In this document: positions 14,793 to 20,755 of the stretch, piece after piece | Position numbering within the stretch: position 1 is the stretch's first letter | How the letters are laid out: each line of letters starts with the position of its first letter | Source: an uncultured Clostridia bacterium | GTDB lineage: Bacteria > Bacillota > Clostridia > TANB77 > CAG-508 | Assembly (NCBI GenBank): GCA_948528155.1 | Contig: CAOSZT010000024.1 | Location: 1 to 20,755 of the forward strand | Direction of reading: 5' to 3' | Length of the DNA stretch: 20,755 bases | Notes under the pieces: generated by a model | Told to the model about the DNA's origin: nothing | The model's database searches: none | Seen by the model: only the letters and a program-made list of their open reading frames with translations | Translations under genes and position numbers: made by a program

Positions 14793-17700
14793 ATGAGAAA
14801 AAATTTGACTAAAGTTGTAATTATATTAGGATTAATTATTATAAACTTATTTTTCTGTTCGTTTTCCAATATAGTTTTTGCTGGTACTTATAGTGAAGAA
14901 GATAATACTATAACATTAAAAAAACTAAATGGTGAAGTTGTAGATAATACAGTGGATATTTTACAATATGCAGCTTCAAATAGACAGGAGGCATTCTTTG
15001 AATTTAATGCAGGTGACATGATAAGACAAAACAAGGAAATGAATATAAGGGATGGAGAGTTTGACAATTATGAGACTAGTAATCCAGGTGTTATTTGCCT
15101 TAGTCCAGCAGATCATGTATGGGCTAAAACACAAAGAGTAGATTGTATTATGGATATTAATGTTGATGGAGTTACAGTTTATACTCCAACTAATCCAAAT
15201 GGAAAAGAATTTTCTAGAGATTCTAAAAATGCAAATGTAGTAGAAGCAATAGAGTTAGCTGATCAATTAGCTTATTTTGCATATATGTCTGTAAAAAATA
15301 AGGAAACAACACAAAATGAACCTTGGCATTATTACAAATCTATAATGAGATTTCAAATATTTGGACATAATAGTACATTATTTAGTGAAACATTAGGAAT
15401 ACCAAAAGTTTTTGTACCTCAGAATATGACTTCTGCTGCTGGAGATTTTTATCAAGAAAAATTGAAAGAATGGAAAAAAGCAACTGACACATATCAATAT
15501 ACAGGTAGATTTGTTTTTCTTAATGGTACTTTATTGACAAATAATAATAATGGTCAAAATGATTGTATATATAGTGGACAACAGAGAACAAAGACATCAT
15601 TAAAAATAAAAAAGGTAGATCCAGAAGGAAATCCATTAAAAGGTGTAGAGATTAGAATTTATGAATCTAGTAGTAAAAAAGAAAAAGGAGATTGGTTATT
15701 TACTGGAGTAACTAATAAAAATGGAATTGTTAATTTTTCAGGAGAAAAAGGAAAATGGTATTATGTTAGAGAATATAAAACAATAGCTGGTTATGTTAAA
15801 GCAGATCCTGATCATCAGGTAGTTAAATTAACAACAGATAAACAGCCTGTTAAATTTGTAAATGAACGAAAGGTCAGCTTGAAAATTGTAAAGAAAGATC
15901 AATATGGAAATACTGTAGATGGAATTAAATTTAGGATTTTTCGAGTTGAAAATGATGGAAGTAAAACATATGTGGGTGCTAAGAGAACAAAGAATGGAGG
16001 AGTAATAGATTATAAAGATGCAGAAATAGGAGAAACATATTACATAGAGGAAGATGTAGAGGATTCTAAAGAATTAGGATATGAGCCTGATGGTAAAACA
16101 AGTGAGACAATTAAAATAGGTGAAGGTGTGAATAAAGTTTATTTTAAAAATAAGCTTACTAAACCTAAAGTATTAATTATAAAACAAGATAGCGAGACTG
16201 GAAAAGTGTTACCAGATGCAACATTTGAAATTATTGATGAAAATAGAAATATTGTAGCAACTGGAACAACAAATGATGAAGGCGAACTCTATGTTTTGAT
16301 AGAAAAAGAAGGAATAGGAAAAACATATTATGTTAAAGAAGTAGATCCACCGCCTAACTATTATCCATCAAATGAGGGATACAAAGAAGTAATATTAAAA
16401 GAGGGTGTAAATCCAGTTGTATTTAAAAATGATCCAATAAAAACACCACCAGGTGAAGATCCAAATCCACTAGGGAATCTTAATATATGTAAAATAGATT
16501 CAGAAGATGAAGATTATAATTTGAGTGGTGTTGAGTTTAAAGTATCAGTAACTTCAAACAGTAATCGTTATGAAAATAAATATATTCAATTAACGAATGC
16601 AAGTGGACATGTGTATAGTGGAGAAAGTGTTGGAAGTAGTGCTACAATTGATGAACATAATAATGCTAATGGAAGTAAATATCATATTGAATATGTAAGT
16701 GATGCTAACCAGGCTACAATATTTACTACATCAAAAGATGGTAAGATTTCTATAAAAAATTTGCAAATGTATAATGATGAGAACAATAAATATGTGTATA
16801 CTCTTGAGGAAGTAACTAATACAAATTACGGATATAGACAGGAAGTTGAAAATCAAGATATAGTGGAATTAAATAATGGTAGTGGAGTTACTCAGATAGA
16901 AAATGAACAGCAACTTGGAAGATTAGTAATACATAAAGTAGATCAAGGAGTATGGGATGAACATAATGAAAAAATAGGATTAGAAGGTGTAGAATTCAAG
17001 ATAAGGATATCAGAATCTGAATATTTACAACTTTCAAGTTCAAATGGTGTAGAAAAAGAAATTAAAGGTAAAGCAGTAATAGATGAACATAATGAAGTTG
17101 CTGAATATGGAAGATATATAGTTAAATATGTAAGTAAAGAAGAAGCTACTACTTTTATAACAGATAAGAATGGTATTATTCGTGTGGAGAATTTAGAGGT
17201 ATGGAAAAATCCAAAAGAGAAGTATACTTATTATATGGATGAAATTGCTATTGGTGAGAAATGGGAATTATACTATGACATAAAAACAGAAGAAGAGGCA
17301 AAAGATGATTATACTACTTTATATGATCAAGGTGATACTGATAAAACTATTTATAACAAGCAAAAATATGTAGATTTAGCTGGATACATCTGGGATGATG
17401 GACATCAAGGTAAAAACACTGTAACAGACAGTTATTATAAAGAAGGTAGTGCTGATAAAAGAATAGATAAAGATGACTTACCTAGTGGTAAGAAGGGTAT
17501 AACTATACGATTAATGCAAGGAGATAAACCTTTAGCAATTGCTGAAGCTAATAAAGATGCTAAACCTGGTGATTATATGGATATAGAAGATGAAATAGAT
17601 GGTAAAATTAAGAGAGATTATTTCTTCCCTTCACAGATGAAACCTTCAGATTCTTCTAAAGGTATAACTTGGGTAAATCCAGAAGGATACAAAATAGAGA

Positions 17701-20669
17701 TTGGCAGATTAAGTGAATACTATATTGAATTTTATTACAATGGATTAAAATATCAGTCTGTACCAGCTGTTGGTAATAAAGAAGAATACCATAAAGCAGA
17801 TAATTCATCAAAGGCAGAAGATAAGAATAGAGATACTATAAATAATAATTTCTATTCAATAAAAGGAGGAAATGTTAAGACAGATACTACTCAAGGAAGT
17901 ACAAGTACTGAAGTAGGATTAACATATAAAAGTGGTACAGGTTCAGAGGTAAATACTTCTACATTAGTACAAAATACAAAATATACTAAAGAAAGCTTGG
18001 GTGGTAGTGTAAGTGATATAGAGCGTGCTACAAGTAAAGCTAGTACAAAAGACTATTATAAAATTAAATTTATTCCAAGAAGAGATAAAATAAGGAAGAC
18101 AATAGAGTATATAAATTTGGGGATATATGAAAGAGAACAAGCTGATTTGGCTGTTGCAAGTGATCTTTATAATATTCAAATGGAAATAAATGGATATGTG
18201 CACACATATAATTATAAAAAAAGAAAACCATATTTGGATTATGGTATACAAGATCATGATTATGAAAAAATAGATGGTGCTGATGGATATAAAGCTATAA
18301 TGGATGCTTTTTCAGTACAAGCAAAAAATGATTTTAATGATAATTATAGAAATTTATCTTATGTGAGAGAAATTTTCCCATCATATATAGCTTATACTAA
18401 GGAGGATCCAGGGAATGAAAATAGACTGAGAGTATTTGTAAATTATGAACTTATAATAAAAAATCAATCAACATTGGATAATAAAGTGAGATTAAGAAAT
18501 TATTTTGAAACTCAATATAAATTTGTAAAAGCTAGTGAAGGATCTTGGACTTGTGATGATGATATAAAAGAAGGCGATGTTAAGATTTGTGAAATGGCAG
18601 AAGAAATTGATGTTGGAGGAGGACAAAATAAGAAAATAACTTTAACATTTGAATTAGATACAGAAGCAATAATTGCTTTAGCAAATGGAAATGGTATAAA
18701 AACAACAAAAATTAATACAACAGAAATAATAAGTTATTCAACATATAAAGATGGAAAAAATTATGCTAGTATAGATAAAGATTCAGCACCAGATAATACT
18801 AGATATGGAGATAAAACTACTTATGAAGATGATGTTGATGCTGCTCCACCATTAACTATAAAAAGAGACAAAGAAAATAAAGTTTTGACAGGAACTGTTT
18901 TTGAAGATGATATAGTAACAGGTGGTACAATAAAGAAAGATCCTGATAAATTAATAAAAACACAAGAGGATGCTAACAATTATGTATCAACAGATAAGTA
19001 TGAGGGAAATGGAAAATATGAAAATAAAGAAGGCAGAGGTCAAGGTGTTTATGTTGAATTAGTAAAGAGAGAAATAGACCAAGATGGAAGCTATAAAGAA
19101 GTTGCTGCGACATTATATGATCTTGATGAGAGTGGGCAAGTAATTAATGATAAAAGTGCCAAGACTACAAAAGGAGATGGAAAGTATAAATTTAATGGTT
19201 TAATTCCAGGAATATATTATATAAGATATACATATGGAACTGATGGAGAAGATAAAAATACAATCATAAAACCTATAGAAGGGACTGGAAAAACTGATAC
19301 AGTAGTAACAACACAGGATCATAAATCTACAATTATAAAAGATGAAAATCCAGCAAAAGATGCAATTCAAAATCAATATGAAGGATCTGATGATTATTAT
19401 ATTTGGAAAAATATTAAAGATGAGGAATTAAAATTACAAGGATCTGATGGTTATTGGTATGAGGCGGACGGAGCAGATATTTATTCATCAGCTGTAGATG
19501 ATTATAATCATAGAAAAGCTATAAATAAGGCTTTGGAACATAATAAATATCAAGTAAAAACAGATTATGATGAAAGAAATGATTTTGAAGAATTAGAGCC
19601 AAGTATTTATCTTATGACATCTAGAACACCTTTAATTTGTATAGCAATTGAAGATCAAGATAAAAATGATTCAAGTACTAGAAAAGTAGAGGATATTGAG
19701 GGTACTCCTCAATATGATGCAAATAAAGACAAAAATAATAAAGATGAAAATTCTAACGACAGATTACCAACTAAATATGAAACTAAGTTTGGAATTGTTG
19801 AAAGACCTAGACAGAATTTTGAAGTAACAAAAGAAGTAAGTTATATAAAGGTAACTTTAGCAAATGGACAAATCTTATTAGAAGGTGATCCTAGAAATTC
19901 AAATATTAGTAATTATTTGACATATCCAGAGGGTGGAATGCTAAAAATAGAGATTGACAATGAAATTATTGAAGGAGCAAAATTGGAGACTACTTATGAT
20001 ATTAATGTAGCAAATCTTTCAGACTTAAATTATGATATATTTGATTATTACATATTTGCTAAAGATAACAATAAGCCTGTAGAAACAAGCATACGTTGGA
20101 TTGATTATATGGATAAAGAACTGGCATTAGTAGATGATAATTGGAAAATATATGATTCTAAAATAATACATAATGGTGGATATTTAGAAGATATAACATC
20201 TCAAAATAATAATTATAATTATATAGTAAGTAATGGTGAAGATGGAGAAGGATTTGGAAAAGGAGAAAATTATTATTATACGAAAACAGTAGCACCAGGA
20301 AAAGTAGTAAATACTCCAATAAATGCAAGTAAATTATTGTCAACTGCAAAGGATATGACTTATGATAATAAGGTTGAATTCTTAAATGTATATAACTCAG
20401 TAGGTAGATTTTATCAGTCAACTGTAGGTAAAGATGAAAATGGAGTATATGTACATGGGACACCAGGTAATAATAGATTTGATACAGATAATCCTAATTC
20501 AGAAGATAAGAAAGACCCTGATAATAATAGCAAAGAGCCATTAAGAGCAGAAATTGTTATTGTCCCACCAACAGGTCAAGCTAGAATTTATTATGCAATA
20601 GGTATAACTTGTTTAACCTTATTAGTAGGTGGTATAGTATTAATCAAGAAAAAGGTTTTAGACAAATAA
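14793..20669 (+). CDS. Giant Cna-B/SpaA-type adhesin with sortase signal
   Basis: A 1958-residue exported protein that starts one base after the previous stop, with its RBS (GGAGG) inside that gene. A signal peptide (about 1-31, ending VFAG) leads to a 230-residue globular head. Five tandem prealbumin-like Cna-B/SpaA domains follow, each with an isopeptide triad: K274/E327/N357, K367/E420/N453, K464/E516/N546, K567/E673/N704 and K715/E817/N855. Then come an SdrD-like unit (VDLAGYIWDD..., 858 on), a long module with NLGIYEREQADLAVASDLYN near 1108, a DUF11-like end (DSAPDN...EDDVDAA) and another SdrD-like unit (GTVFEDD...GDGKYKFNGLIPGIYYIRY, about 1365-1490). The C-terminus is VPPTGQ (1924-1929), a hydrophobic helix and KKKVLDK, a sortase signal of the xPPTG type. 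It is likely a covalently stabilised stalk for attachment to host or other cells. No sortase lies in the window. Confidence 0.9.
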   Translation: MRKNLTKVVIILGLIIINLFFCSFSNIVFAGTYSEEDNTITLKKLNGEVVDNTVDILQYAASNRQEAFFEFNAGDMIRQNKEMNIRDGEFDNYETSNPGVICLSPADHVWAKTQRVDCIMDINVDGVTVYTPTNPNGKEFSRDSKNANVVEAIELADQLAYFAYMSVKNKETTQNEPWHYYKSIMRFQIFGHNSTLFSETLGIPKVFVPQNMTSAAGDFYQEKLKEWKKATDTYQYTGRFVFLNGTLLTNNNNGQNDCIYSGQQRTKTSLKIKKVDPEGNPLKGVEIRIYESSSKKEKGDWLFTGVTNKNGIVNFSGEKGKWYYVREYKTIAGYVKADPDHQVVKLTTDKQPVKFVNERKVSLKIVKKDQYGNTVDGIKFRIFRVENDGSKTYVGAKRTKNGGVIDYKDAEIGETYYIEEDVEDSKELGYEPDGKTSETIKIGEGVNKVYFKNKLTKPKVLIIKQDSETGKVLPDATFEIIDENRNIVATGTTNDEGELYVLIEKEGIGKTYYVKEVDPPPNYYPSNEGYKEVILKEGVNPVVFKNDPIKTPPGEDPNPLGNLNICKIDSEDEDYNLSGVEFKVSVTSNSNRYENKYIQLTNASGHVYSGESVGSSATIDEHNNANGSKYHIEYVSDANQATIFTTSKDGKISIKNLQMYNDENNKYVYTLEEVTNTNYGYRQEVENQDIVELNNGSGVTQIENEQQLGRLVIHKVDQGVWDEHNEKIGLEGVEFKIRISESEYLQLSSSNGVEKEIKGKAVIDEHNEVAEYGRYIVKYVSKEEATTFITDKNGIIRVENLEVWKNPKEKYTYYMDEIAIGEKWELYYDIKTEEEAKDDYTTLYDQGDTDKTIYNKQKYVDLAGYIWDDGHQGKNTVTDSYYKEGSADKRIDKDDLPSGKKGITIRLMQGDKPLAIAEANKDAKPGDYMDIEDEIDGKIKRDYFFPSQMKPSDSSKGITWVNPEGYKIEIGRLSEYYIEFYYNGLKYQSVPAVGNKEEYHKADNSSKAEDKNRDTINNNFYSIKGGNVKTDTTQGSTSTEVGLTYKSGTGSEVNTSTLVQNTKYTKESLGGSVSDIERATSKASTKDYYKIKFIPRRDKIRKTIEYINLGIYEREQADLAVASDLYNIQMEINGYVHTYNYKKRKPYLDYGIQDHDYEKIDGADGYKAIMDAFSVQAKNDFNDNYRNLSYVREIFPSYIAYTKEDPGNENRLRVFVNYELIIKNQSTLDNKVRLRNYFETQYKFVKASEGSWTCDDDIKEGDVKICEMAEEIDVGGGQNKKITLTFELDTEAIIALANGNGIKTTKINTTEIISYSTYKDGKNYASIDKDSAPDNTRYGDKTTYEDDVDAAPPLTIKRDKENKVLTGTVFEDDIVTGGTIKKDPDKLIKTQEDANNYVSTDKYEGNGKYENKEGRGQGVYVELVKREIDQDGSYKEVAATLYDLDESGQVINDKSAKTTKGDGKYKFNGLIPGIYYIRYTYGTDGEDKNTIIKPIEGTGKTDTVVTTQDHKSTIIKDENPAKDAIQNQYEGSDDYYIWKNIKDEELKLQGSDGYWYEADGADIYSSAVDDYNHRKAINKALEHNKYQVKTDYDERNDFEELEPSIYLMTSRTPLICIAIEDQDKNDSSTRKVEDIEGTPQYDANKDKNNKDENSNDRLPTKYETKFGIVERPRQNFEVTKEVSYIKVTLANGQILLEGDPRNSNISNYLTYPEGGMLKIEIDNEIIEGAKLETTYDINVANLSDLNYDIFDYYIFAKDNNKPVETSIRWIDYMDKELALVDDNWKIYDSKIIHNGGYLEDITSQNNNYNYIVSNGEDGEGFGKGENYYYTKTVAPGKVVNTPINASKLLSTAKDMTYDNKVEFLNVYNSVGRFYQSTVGKDENGVYVHGTPGNNRFDTDNPNSEDKKDPDNNSKEPLRAEIVIVPPTGQARIYYAIGITCLTLLVGGIVLIKKKVLDK

Positions 20670-20708
20670 AAAATAATATTAAAAGGGGCTGTAAAAAAAA
20701 TCCCAACA

Positions 20709-20740
20709 AAAAATGAGTGAAAAATTTTCACTCATTTTTC
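20709..20740 (+). terminator. Rho-independent terminator after the surface operon
   Basis: AAAAATGAGTGAAAA (20709-20723) pairs with TTTTCACTCATTTTT (20725-20739), a long A/T-bounded stem whose 3' arm ends in TTTTT. The A-run on the left would give a T-run in the other direction, so it may work both ways. Upstream at 20681-20704, AAAAGGGGCTGT...ATCCC separates it from the stop codon. Confidence 0.8.
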
Positions 20741-20755
20741 ATATAAAAAACGCCA

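Noticed and set aside
14793..20669. Adhesin as a sortase-built pilus backbone
   Set aside because: No YPKN-type pilin motif (only YPSN in a turn) and no neighbouring pilus sortase in the window; a monomeric stalk fits better.
1..20755. Recoding of TGA as tryptophan, as in Mycoplasma-like AT-rich genomes
   Set aside because: TGA ends genuine or relict frames (for example 4919) and the intact genes use TGG for tryptophan with no in-frame TGA.

Overview
The window is very AT-rich DNA with short intergenic gaps, GGAGG-type ribosome binding sites, TATAAT promoters (several with an extended TG-n -10) and standard use of TGA as a stop. The gene content (an IS3-family remnant, RHS tip fragments, SdrD/Cna-B-type surface proteins with sortase-like tails, TtcA) fits a low-GC Bacillota, most likely a gut-type Clostridia relative. 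No rRNA, tRNA or single-copy marker is present, so a finer assignment is inference.

Region 1 (about 1-1860, minus strand) is a decayed polymorphic-toxin and insertion-sequence graveyard. One end of an IS150-like IS3 element, with the last 66 or so codons of its transposase, abuts a short RHS tip remnant. Next come a four-helix membrane protein in the position of an immunity gene, an orphan RHS core/tip cassette, and a small soluble protein with two SH3/Tudor-like segments whose 3' end overlaps the RHS core DNA.

Region 2 (1924-4835, minus strand) is a complete type II restriction-modification operon: an alpha-class Dam/DpnM-like adenine methyltransferase, a 422-residue PD-(D/E)XK endonuclease translationally coupled to it through TAATG, and a beta-class DpnA-like methyltransferase that starts at TTG.

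Region 3 (4919-8861) holds a likely serine-recombinase remnant (minus strand) and then a divergent plus-strand operon. That operon has a 61-residue AT-hook plus ribbon-helix-helix-like protein, a nuclease-methyltransferase fusion, and a two-TRD specificity subunit. This is the BcgI-like (type IIB/IIG, 'HsdR-less') layout. The fusion gene carries a one-base insertion at about 6706, exactly inside its SAM-binding motif I. Regions 1-3 together look like a defence and conflict island containing two unrelated restriction-modification systems back to back.

Region 4 (8880-9730) is a strong terminator and a convergent ttcA-type tRNA thiolation gene with its own promoter. Region 5 (9831-20740) is a two-gene surface-protein operon: a 1598-residue wall protein with an SdrD-type calcium-loop B domain, and one base downstream a 1958-residue adhesin. 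The adhesin has five consecutive Cna-B/SpaA-like domains, each with a visible Lys-Glu-Asn isopeptide triad, more SdrD-type modules and a VPPTGQ sorting signal. A hairpin terminator closes the operon. No sortase gene is inside the window.
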